Positions 22,874-34,000 of a stretch of 37,845 nucleotides of DNA are shown piece by piece. Under the pieces are notes generated by a model. It ran no database searches. It saw only the letters and a list, made by a program, of their open reading frames with translations, and was not told where the DNA came from. The stretch comes from Priapulus caudatus (taxonomy: Eukaryota; Priapulida; Priapulimorpha; Priapulimorphida; Priapulidae). The position numbers and the translations under genes are program-made. The stretch spans positions 450,680 to 488,524 of the forward strand of contig NW_014577069.1 in the NCBI RefSeq assembly GCF_000485595.1. Direction: 5' to 3'. How positions within the stretch are numbered: the first letter of the stretch is position 1; each line of letters opens with the position of its first letter.

Positions 22874-23434
22874 ATTAATTAGCCCATTTGCCCTGCCCAC
22901 TTTCGCAGTGTGTTGAGGGGTTGATGTTAGTTGATGTTACCCGCATGATTGTTAGGGGTCCACAAGTGCACTGAATGTCGTTTTAGGCAGAGTGGATTGT
23001 AGGATATACTATAGAGCCTATAATGCTTAGCTTGTAGTCTGACTTTAAATGTTTATGGTGGGTTTAGAATTGGATTAGAAAATTAATAGGGTTTCATGGA
23101 TAGGGTGGTGATGACAATGATGACAATAACGGCGATGATGATGCTGATGATGATGTACCGGGGTCTCAAATTAGCCAGCCTATAGTTGTAGTCGCTGAAC
23201 TGTAAGTGTGACCAAATGAGAGTGCAGTATACCTACGAGTGTGACTATATTGGACGTCTTTTGTTTTTTTGTCTGTAGTACGTACTAGCAGGAGTAAGAT
23301 AATATAGGATCCTATATTATCTTACTCCTGGTATTAGTAGTATTAGTACTATTTAAACTACTATACCTAGTACTTCTGCAACCAATGTGGAAAACTTCAA
23401 CCGGTGATTTAAAGGGTATAGAATGGGAGATGGT
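22874..23434. other. Non-coding DNA present only beside copy B
   Basis: No exon is visible. It contains a GAT-rich tract (23113-23155), a perfect 42-bp palindrome (23289-23330) and TAG/TTAG repeats (about 23331-23350). The equivalent place in copy A is the 25-N gap. Confidence 0.7.
23289..23330. repeat. Perfect 42-bp palindrome without spacer
   Basis: Arms of 21 nt (CAGGAGTAAGATAATATAGG plus A, then its exact complement) meet at GGATCC. It is flanked by TAC/TAG tracts on both sides. Confidence 0.95.
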
Positions 23435-23967
23435 AACATCGTAAACAACTTGCATTTTTTTGCAGCCCTAGAATAATTATGAGAATATAATTAACATTGT
23501 ATGACAAAACAATGTGTATAATTGACAGAATGTATAATCCTCAAATCTTGTAGCAGTGGTCGAATTTGACATGTTTCTAAAGTGATATTTCCTGTTTTAC
23601 TGTCAGTTTCCCAGATCAGTTTGGCATCAGCAGGAGACTATGTGATTCACTGTTAATTCTGCTATATGTTACATCAAATAAAAAAAATCAAATGGGATAC
23701 TGCTCTCAGTGTTTCAAACGTAATTTTCTGTAATATATTTATTTTGTGTATAAGATGATAATTTATGTCATTCAGATGGTTTTCGCTGTTGTCATGACTC
23801 TATTATTTCATGAATTTTGTGTATAATACAGAAATACACATCATGGCCATTTTCATCATGGGTTCTCTAAGAACCTCTTCTGTTTGCTAAGAACTGCCTC
23901 ATGCTAATTCTTTTACTGTTGCAGAATGTGCCTAAAAGAGTAAGATATTTTACCATCCCATGTCGAG

Positions 23968-26900
23968 ATGGGTGCTCTACGGTATAGATCCTTTTGCGTC
24001 GGTGCTATTTTGACTTCTGTGATGTGGATGGTGATACTGTACCTGTACACAGACATCGCCAATGACTTGAAAAGGAATCTCAACTTCCTGCCAAATGAGG
24101 GCTTTATTACAATCCGGCCAAAATTGTTGCCAAGATATGACAGGGATTTCAAGCATTTTCACAAAGATGACTCCGAGAATGAATTGTTACCTGCAGGGAT
24201 TGACAAGCACCTCGGGGTAGCTGGCCGAGTAGCCGACCTTTCTGGCAGCCGCGTCGCTGAAAAGGAAACTGGCAACGTGGATCAAGTTAAAACAGTTTAC
24301 CGCAACAAAACGCTGGTGAATCAGGACACATACTCTGAGAGTGAGAGTGATATAGGATTGATCCGATCGCAGGAAGATCAGGAGAAAAGAGAAATGGGAT
24401 TCAAGCTGTTTGCCTTCAACGATCTCGTTAGCCAAAGGATCGGTAACATCAGAGAGATACCGGACACACGGCAGACACTGTAAGTCATGCCGTCGTCAAA
24501 GCTAAATATGTGCATATATTGATTAGTAAGTGTGATGCGTAATTCTTATTTTTCTTCAATATTACATGCGATTTACATGTTCTAGTTAGTTATTGCTTGT
24601 TTTGAAGCGTTTGGTTTGTTATAACACCAAGGCATTGTTTTAAGGCACATGCAGGTGTTAGGTAGCGACTAGTTTAATGTGACTGCTATGTCAACTGTGT
24701 AAATCGGGAAGAAAGATGGAAAGGAATATTGCAAATTGAAGCCCGAGAAACAGTTTGGGTTGCAGCTATAATTCTTAGATGTGGGAAATGCAGTAGGAAT
24801 GAAACCATGGTAACAGTAATAACAACACTTTTTGAAAACTACTTGGGAGCAAGGTCTCTTACAAGTACACAGTGCAATTCATTTGTATTGACACTAACAG
24901 GTGGGTAAAACCACGACACGTCTTCCAACTTAAACACGCGAATGTTCACCAAGTATTATCTTTTATTGATGAGTACAGCTGCAGGCAGAAGACATACACG
25001 AAGGCTCTTCCGGCAGCTAGTGTGATCGTCTGCTTCTACAACGAGGCGATGTCTACGCTGCTGCGGACAGTACACACGGTGCTGCGGCGCACTCCGGCAC
25101 ACCTGCTACGCGAGGTGATCCTTGTTGATGACAACAGCGATCTGGGTGCGTCTGCTGCGATCAACCGATCTGCATTCGCGTCAGAGAAAGACGTGCAATC
25201 CAGTGTAGACGTGATGTGACACAAGAAGCAAAAAATGTGTTTGGAGCTGCTAGGATAAGCATGATGCAGATCAATTATTATTATTATTAAGCTCTCAACA
25301 ATCAAGTATATAATTGCTAGCAGGCTCTCACATGCAGAGCCTACTTGTAAAGCGTCTGAAAAAAAACCCAGTAACATTGGGATTTATGAACGTAAACAGG
25401 ACTGAAGCGTTTGTTTCTCTGTCATGGTGACTATGTGGTTGCTACAGTAAAGCTATATTGTGTGTGGTATCGAAGTAAAACTACTGATTTAAATGAACTG
25501 CGATACTGCTATATATAGTAGTGAGTCCTTTTTTTTTTCTTGTAGAACATCTGAAAGCAGATCTGGAGCAACATATATCACGTCTCCCTAAAGTGAAGTT
25601 AATGAGGACAGGAAAGCGAGAGGGACTGATTAGGGCCAGGATATTTGGTGCAGATCATGCATTGGGAGAGGTGTGCTGGCCTTTTTTATGCCTCTTCTGC
25701 GAAAGCACAGTTGTGTAAAAGTGAAGCATATTTTATTATGCTTTATTGCATTCATCTTCCAGGTTTTTTTATTGTTTTTTTAAAAGAACACACCAAGCTG
25801 CAGTGATCCCACATAATCATCATCATTGCTATTGTGAGACCTATACTAGATGTTATCTAGGTGTACCAGCCTCAGCAACATTTCTCAGATTGTAGTATTT
25901 TTTATATTATCTATTAGTATTATCATTCTACTATGATATTTTAGACCAGTAAAAAACCAGTATGAGATTGTGACCAGTACCTCAAGGCTTTTTTTTATCT
26001 CCTAACCTTCCTTGCACATTCATTACATTTAACAGGTGTGGCCGTAGATTTACAACCCTGGTCGTTAAATTGAGGGATGTAATTTCTCAAAAGCTCGCAT
26101 CACATATTTATAATTTTCAATGTACGATTCAAACATTTTTGTATTGTGTAACATTAGGAATAATGATAATGTTAGAACTTCTAATAGAAGTTTCTCAATA
26201 CGTGTGTAACATACATAGTGCACACCGATACTGTTATTTCAGGTGCTTGTATTTCTGGACAGTCATGTAGAGGTGAACAAGGACTGGCTCCAGCCACTGC
26301 TCGACCCAATCGCTGCCAACAGTTCTGTTGTCACTATACCCATAATAGACATAATAGATATGGATACGTTTAAGTATATGTCATCACCGCTGGTACGTGG
26401 CGGCTTCAACTGGGGCATGAACTTTGCATGGAATCAGATCCCACTGTCGTACTTCAAACGAGAGGAAGATAAGTCCAATCCAATTAGGTGTGTGAATTGA
26501 TGTGTTTGTTGCTTTATTAAGTTTATGGTTAGTTGGTAATTACCATCTTAATTCACAGTGTACTTTTTACCATCTAAGATTTTTCGTTGTCTATTTGGGA
26601 TATTGGTTTGTTCTAGTTTTGTATCATTGTATCATTACGTATCATTACACTGGTATTTGCATAATTTATCCCATTTGATATAACATTAATTTCAGATCCC
26701 CAACAATGGCAGGAGGGTTGTTTGCAATCAACAAACAGTACTTTTTTGACATGGGCAAGTATGATCCAGGCATGGACATCTGGGGAGGCGAAAATCTTGA
26801 ACTGTCATTTAGGGTTAGTGTGTGCATGTATACTGATTCCTAAATAATTTAATTTAAACATTTACCAACATTAAAAATGCTCGAATAATTGTAATACGTT

Positions 26901-29298
26901 AGCAGTATTCAAAATAATGTTTCCAATGTGTGATTATGATGGTTTTTATTGTGTGTACTTAAATCTGATTTGTTTTTGGAGATCCATGAATTTGCTTAAA
27001 TTGCCAAATGGTTTGTGAAGTATTCATGTTAAACGACATTTCTACTGTCGACATGTAAATGCTACCTTCATATGAATGAGTTTAGTGTTACCACCCCTAC
27101 CCAGATCACACCAGGTAGCAATTAGCTTCGTATTTGGCACATACTACCTCCTCAGTGAATGCTAGTAAGCTCACGTAACACTATTGTTCTGCAGGTATGG
27201 CAGTGTGGAGGCTCCTTGTACATCATCCCTTGCTCTAGAGTGGGCCATGTCTTCCGCAAGCGCCGACCGTACGGATCACCAGATGGCCGCGACACAGCCG
27301 GCTTCAATGCTCTGCGTGTCGCACATGTCTGGATGGATGATTACAAGGTGTGTCACTGACTATATCCGAATAGTTTCACGCTATACTGTGACGTTGGTTC
27401 TATGTTTAACATTTTGGAGGGAACATATACGGGAAGGAAGCTCATCCTCGGGTAGTGAAAACCTTAGATAGTTTTTCCAACAACTAGTTTTCTGTAGTGC
27501 ACTTTTAGCCACATTGTGGTTATTCCAGCTCTGTCATGGCTAGTGTTCAGTCTGAGTTCATGTGGCGTTTTTTTACATGCTAGTTGAGTGTTTTGTTCAA
27601 GGTTCTACCTAAAGTCTTTTACTTGAGATTTATTGTATGTATTTATATTATATTTATTGCAGGAGTACTACTTTAAAATTCGTCCAGACCAAAAGAATGC
27701 TAGTTATGGTGACATCTCTGAGCGCTTAGCATTGAGAAAGCAACTCGACTGTAAATCCTTCAAGTGGTATCTGGAAAACATATACCCTGAACTGTCACTG
27801 CCTAGCACTCAAGCCCGCAATGCTAACCACGTGAACTCTAGGCAGGAATATGCTTGGCGTAAGCCAATCAAGAAGATAGGACAGACACAGGTTGGTGTAA
27901 TTCATTTTGAAAGTATATAGCCTAAGCTGCCTTATATAATTAAGTCACCATTTTCTGTGGTGTGTATTATAATATAATATAATATGAGTATATATATATA
28001 TATATATATGGATATGATCTCAATACTAACATGAAGCATCCCTATAATGAACCTGTGCTAAAATATGACTTTGGCCTTGAGCACACATGGAATATATAAG
28101 GTATTATATCATGTTATATCATGAGTGATTAAAACAGTTTCTTTTTATTCACTCCTGGTAATACCAATTCCCGTGAAGAAACACCCTGTAACACACTTTA
28201 TGGATAAGCTGGTGAAAAACAGACAGTAAGGAAATAATAAACAATATAATATGAACTTTCTATTGATGTTAATTCAATCGCCAGTACTGTGAATAATATT
28301 AAGTGGAACGTTCATATTTGCAATGCATTTTGCATTAGATCATGCACAAGGCAAGTGGGAAGTGCGTCCAGGCAAAGGAGGGCATGTACAAGAAGTCATC
28401 TTCCTTGGTGTTAGGTGCTTGTGACTCCAACGATCAGAAAAATGCAAGTGTACACAATCATGTTACAGTCATAACAATATACATTAACTGAATATGGCCT
28501 AAAATTCGAAAACTAGAAACTAGATGGGGTGCTGATTTGTGACAAAGTGAGTGTTCGCACGTTGTGCGCACATGTGTGAGAGAGAGCGAGTGAGAGAATG
28601 TGGGATTAGAGATGAGAGTGAGCGAGCAAAAGAAAAAAAACAACGAGTCTGCAAACAAATAGAACATACTAGCCCATGTAATTTGGTTGCAAATGTTTTA
28701 CTGCACGTTTGTAGCTGTGGACAGTTACGGTTCAGCACGAGCTGTTGCTGGGAGGCCTGCTGTGTATGGACGCAGACAAATATCCACGTATAATGAAGTG
28801 CACCACTCTTGGCGGGACCCAACAATGGCAGCCAGCTGGCAAGGTATGTGCTCCTCATGCCACCTGGTGGCTGCCCATAATTAACCACAACCATTGCAAA
28901 ATTCCAAGTGTCAATCTTGATATCAGTGTTGTTGTTTGCTCTACTCTAAGCAGATAGTAACAGATTTAAAGGTAGGTGTTCAGCGCGAGAAAGTCAATAG
29001 TTTTTGTTTACCAGTTTGTGCTCGAATTGAACATTTACGATGGCTATCGCGTTCGTTATCGACAGAAACGCCTTAGCACGCCGTGAATTTCTCCGTGATT
29101 TTCTTGTGATTATCACGACGAAATGCTATTTCCTTTTGCTTGTCACCACAGTTCGGAGATAGACTGTACAATCCAGCAACGGGTAAGTGCCTAGCAGCAG
29201 GAGGTTCCTCGTTGAAGAGTTCTGTCATCATGGGAATCTGCAGTGACGACAATCCCAGCCAGAAGTGGTTGCTCACTGTGAAGCTGCCACCGACATAG
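23968..29298 (+). CDS. GALNT11: GALNT11-like polypeptide N-acetylgalactosaminyltransferase, copy B
   Basis: Exons: 23968-24479, 24979-25145, 25546-25670, 26243-26487, 26696-26813, 27195-27347, 27663-27890, 28339-28443, 28715-28843, 29152-29298 (TAG). 642 residues, intact, with the same gene structure as copy A, including the GC donor at 28444 and the 5' UTR acceptor at 23921-23924. Compared with copy A I see three amino-acid changes: N244K in the catalytic domain, and I526V and H527Q side by side in the first lectin repeat (GKCIHAKEG against GKCVQAKEG). Several silent changes occur as well. The catalytic D274-S-H276, WGGENLE and H407 are unchanged. The substitution pattern and gap-bounded duplication suggest the two are alleles of one gene. 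A recent real duplicate cannot be excluded from sequence alone. Confidence 0.95.
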
Positions 29299-30951
29299 CT
29301 TCCTCTCTACAGACGTGTCCACTTCTGATCTCACAATAGTCACTCCATTTTCTATATATGTTGTCCGGCAACCTGACCAGTATTAGTCTAGTAGCTGTAT
29401 AGACAGCAACGGCCCTTTTTTTTACAGATTGCATGCACTACGGGTAAAATGTTTGGATATTTTCCCCAAGGTGATAGTTGGAGGGTATTCACACTCACTA
29501 GTTCTACGAAATGCGAGTTTCGTTATTTCTCAACTGTAATAACTTAATTGCAGCCACTGTTGATTAGACTTGTTTCGTATACGACTATGTCGTTAAAATA
29601 TTCAAAAACGTTATTTGGTATATTATATTCACTTTGTGTATTAAAAATAGGACCAAGTATGAAGTTTGGGAGCAGTTCGCATTGTTTTGAGGTACGGGGA
29701 TGATTCCATGGGTAACCAGAGGAAGGGGATATATGGTTACCTATTGTAGGTAAACGTTGATATTATACTCTGTAACCTTTGCAACTGCCACTTTGTTAAA
29801 CTGAATTGTTCCAATTTCCCAGACGCTTCTAGTAGCATGGTTATTAGTTTCATATGTCAGTTGCACAAGACAAAATTTTGAACTCTTGACTGCTAGACAA
29901 TTCTTGGATTTCAGGAGAGCTCGGTAAGAATATGTATAGAGACTACCAATACTGCACATGCTGTAGCCACTTCTAATGCCAGTGCCAACTCTAGAAACAG
30001 CTGGTGCTGAGAACACGGACAATACCTAGCAAATAAGTTTGCACTTATTTACCAAAGCAGCTCGGCATAGATATAGTGTTTGATGATCTACCATGAACTG
30101 TATACCAGGTATAGGTCAACCTTATAGTAAGTAGATCATGACAACCTAGTTTGCCATGAGACGTTGTTCTTCTTACTGTCAATGTGATCTCTCCAGGTTG
30201 TCAAGGCCAAGCAGGTGTGGTAACGGTTGTTATGAGAATGTCGTCTTTTCTACCACAACGGTTAATATTGAGTTAGGAAATTCTCTAGTCAGCTCATGTT
30301 GCATAAGGATGTTATCTCTGATGTACTTACAGCTAGTAGGCCTCAAAAACATACTTTTTATAACCTGGGTCAGAAGGTTATAGCAACACATCTCAAGAAC
30401 AAACGAGTTCAGTTTACTCCTAGCATGCTGCCAGCTAGGGGCAAAGTAAAATCATTCAATTTTTAGAATGCGTTCTGATTTTAACAAGCCCTATACACAT
30501 GCTGTATACCGTATATGCTATACTGGTTATAACACTTAAATAATTGTATATAATAGTGGGTATTATAAGGTATAATATAGAATTACTAGATACATTCCTG
30601 GACTAGATGTGTTACTAATATTCTTACCATGTTATTGTCATGTCAAATGCACAGCATGTTCTTGGGAATTTGCAAGTTCCATGATTAGCTTCATTATGCT
30701 TTTCCTTTTACAATGTGCATGTTCTCATTTTTCAGGTGCTACTATTTAAGACTTTCAATGCATTCTTAAATCCTTGTGCATAATCTCACATCTGTTGTGT
30801 GCATTCAAAGAATATATGATATTTGTATGACACAAGTGTTTTGATTTTGTTTTTACATAACTAGAAAGTTCTATACTATTTTGTCAAACCTTGATATCAG
30901 AGTTGATTAAAAAGATTTAAGTGAATAATTGCGACCAAATAACTTAATATA
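29299..30951. other. Convergent intergenic DNA (copy B)
   Basis: Counterpart of 16634-18287 with scattered substitutions. No exon recognised. Confidence 0.55.
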
Positions 30952-30957
30952 TTTATT
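30952..30957 (-). other. Candidate poly(A) signal (AATAAA), DCAF4-like copy B
   Basis: Minus-strand AATAAA about 117 nt past the proposed stop codon, identical in position to copy A. Confidence 0.5.
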
Positions 30958-30981
30958 AATTAATTCACATCGTTATAAAAA

Positions 30982-31073
30982 CTGAAACAACTTGAGAATT
31001 GAGTACTCGATCCTTATAGGGCTGCTGCTGAAACAACTTGAGAATTGAGTACTCGATCCTTATAGGGTGGCTG
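30982..31073. repeat. 46-bp tandem duplication in DCAF4-like 3' UTR (copy B)
   Basis: Two units beginning CTGAAACAACTTGAG at 30982 and 31028, as in copy A. Confidence 0.9.
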
Positions 31074-34000
31074 CTATATGCTGCTGGGATGATATGTTGG
31101 TACTGCTGTCAGAGCTGAAACACTGTAAAACAATGGATATAAGGAGTAGTCATATGATACAATATAGATATTCAGAAATTTGAAATTCAGTATAAAATAA
31201 ATTGGTTAAACTGCGAGCATGAAATACGAACCATTTAAAAGGAAATGAATGAAAAAAAACTTCACCCGTGTCCCATTAAAAGCTCTGTATAAAATAACTC
31301 GGGTGTAATAAATGTCCTGCAACACCACAGTGAAACGTGCCATGTATCTAAGGATCATCACGTGAAAATATAGATCAGTCCATATAAAAATATAATATAA
31401 TATAATGATAATATAGTAGAAAGTTAATATAATATAATAGTAAATAATATAAGAAATATAATAGTCCATATAATTGAAAGGTCCATATGAATCAGTCCAG
31501 TGTTGCATCTGGAATATTACAGCAGATTGGTTGTATTTAAAACTAAACTACTTTTTAGAATATATTTCATATACTACAGTGCAGAGTGCAATGAATCTAT
31601 ATAATAAAGAGTATTTTATAGATATATACTATATAAAGAGATTTTCAGATGCATTCCATAAATATCTAGAAATTCCAAAACTCTGTGCTGAATTGAAAAT
31701 GTTTAAGTCAGTGTCTGCAGGTCTGTCTGATCATTTCAAAAACACCTGAAATCTGACACTTCTAATTTAGGGCTCAAAAATCACACCAAGGATGGTTTTT
31801 CTCAGGGGATACAAATTCCTAATACGTGTGGATGAGGCAGTTCAGACGTGACTAGATCTATTGCATGGAGTCAAAGACACAAGTTCTATTGGTTAATAAT
31901 AAAAACTTGCCCCTCAATGCTTGAACGACCGTTGTTGACCTGGTAATGTCTTTTTAGAATATTTATTAAATTTTCATATACGAACTGCTTAGTAGGCCTA
32001 TAGGGGAAACCGTTTAGATAGAGCAAATGCTGTTTGCAAGAAAAAGCACAAATGCCAGTATTCTGCAAGTTCCATGACTTCTAAAAACAAAACCTGCTGC
32101 ATCTGAAATTTGATACACCGTGAATGATTATAGTAAATACCTGCTGGTCTGACTGGATATAAGTAGGCCATCGGGCGTTTATCAACGTTGGCCGAAAATA
32201 GGAAGCCTGTACAACCACTGACTCCGCCCCACTCAGTAGAAAATAGCACCTGCAATAAATGAGAACATGTCACAACATCTCCTCCCACTCACAAACTACA
32301 TTCCACAAAGTCACAAAGTCAAACATTACAATGTTACCTTCACTCAGCACTGGCTGCAAAATTCCTGTGCAGTTGCTACAAAACTGCTTTAAGACAGAGT
32401 GAACGGTCCACATTATCCAGCAGCAAGCATGATCCTACCACAAATTACTGTTTGAGCGAACTAGTATGGCTTAGCTTTTGTACGTCGTAGACTACATAGA
32501 AACACTGTTGGCCTAACTGTGACCAGTAGTTAGGTGATTTGCAAACGATACTAGATAAATGTTTAAGGTAGCTTTTAAGCCTGTTTATTGAGTTGTGCAT
32601 TATAAATCGTAGGTAGGCTACTCTCACTTTGTACGAGTTGGCGTCCATGTTAAATGTGTCACCATAAAAACGCTAGTAGCGGCCACTGGCGTAAATTTAA
32701 GCAATAGCCCCAGTCACTCGCGCAGTAAGCATGTACTGGGTTACAGCATAGATAAAGCCAGTGAATGCCAACTTTTCCAATTTCCAGTGTGTCTTACTCC
32801 TCTCCTATTATTATTTACTCCAGCTATAATGTACCTTGGGAACGTGGGCAGCATCCTGGACTGGGCAGGGAGCAGGTAGAGTGCAGAGAAGCTGCGCCGT
32901 AGTGAGACTCCATGCTCTGGTGAAGCCATCTGTTCCAACTGCAACACATTGTAAATAACACCATTCTACACTGTGCCCAATGTAATAGCTCTAAACTCGT
33001 ACCGACGTGATAATTTATGCTTGGTTTGAGCTTGATACCTCTACGTTATACATTTAAGCAGTTGATGATATCGAGTCAATGGGTGGGGCGTAGCATTCAT
33101 ATAAATTATCGTGAGATTTCATCCAGTCTTTGACTAATTCTAAATTTTGGTCAACCTACATCACTATTGGTGGGTAAAGCTTAAAATATAAGAGCTAGAT
33201 GGCACTGTATGGGCATAAACCTGCATAGACGATGTTGGCGGTGTCATCAACATGAAATGGCAGCCCATGGTAATCGTTCTCATGACCATGAAACTCTTGC
33301 ATCACTTTCCGCATGCGAACATCCCAGCGTAGAATCTGAAATAGGACAAACCAGCCACTATTAAAGCCTGCTCATTTACCATACCACGCATCTATTTAGT
33401 GGTCCAGTTGGGGGATATTACACATAAAAGAGATTAAGACATAACATAACATGGGCTATACTATTAACATATACATACTATAGTACATATATATGTTCAT
33501 GGCCAAACTGTACACTGGAGGCTACAACTGTGCGACAAAATACCACTACACAAATGGCCATAATACACTGCAGAAATCAAACATTCACACAAAAACTGTT
33601 GGACTTGATTAATGTAAAATTTCAACATCGAACGTATTAATGGCAGTTCCGTACTCCTCCATCATAGTCTCCTGTCAGTATATAGTTGGGATCTGGTTGC
33701 ATTCTCATGCAGCATACGCCCACATTTGCTCCCTGGTACCTGTCCATAAAAACATTTGCCCTTTATACTGTGTCATCATTCATGTATTGTTGCCTTACAT
33801 TACATCCAGGTACATCCTTTACCATTACAATGAAAAAATATGCTGACAACGTAAAACAGACGGAAACTGTAATCTTATAGTCCTGAGTAACTGAAACTAA
33901 ATCACTCTTCTAGTTCTACATTGTGTGACAGGCAGCTCTACACGATGCATCTTAATTGCTGGCTTATAAAATACTTGTTTGAAATATATCATTACTTATT

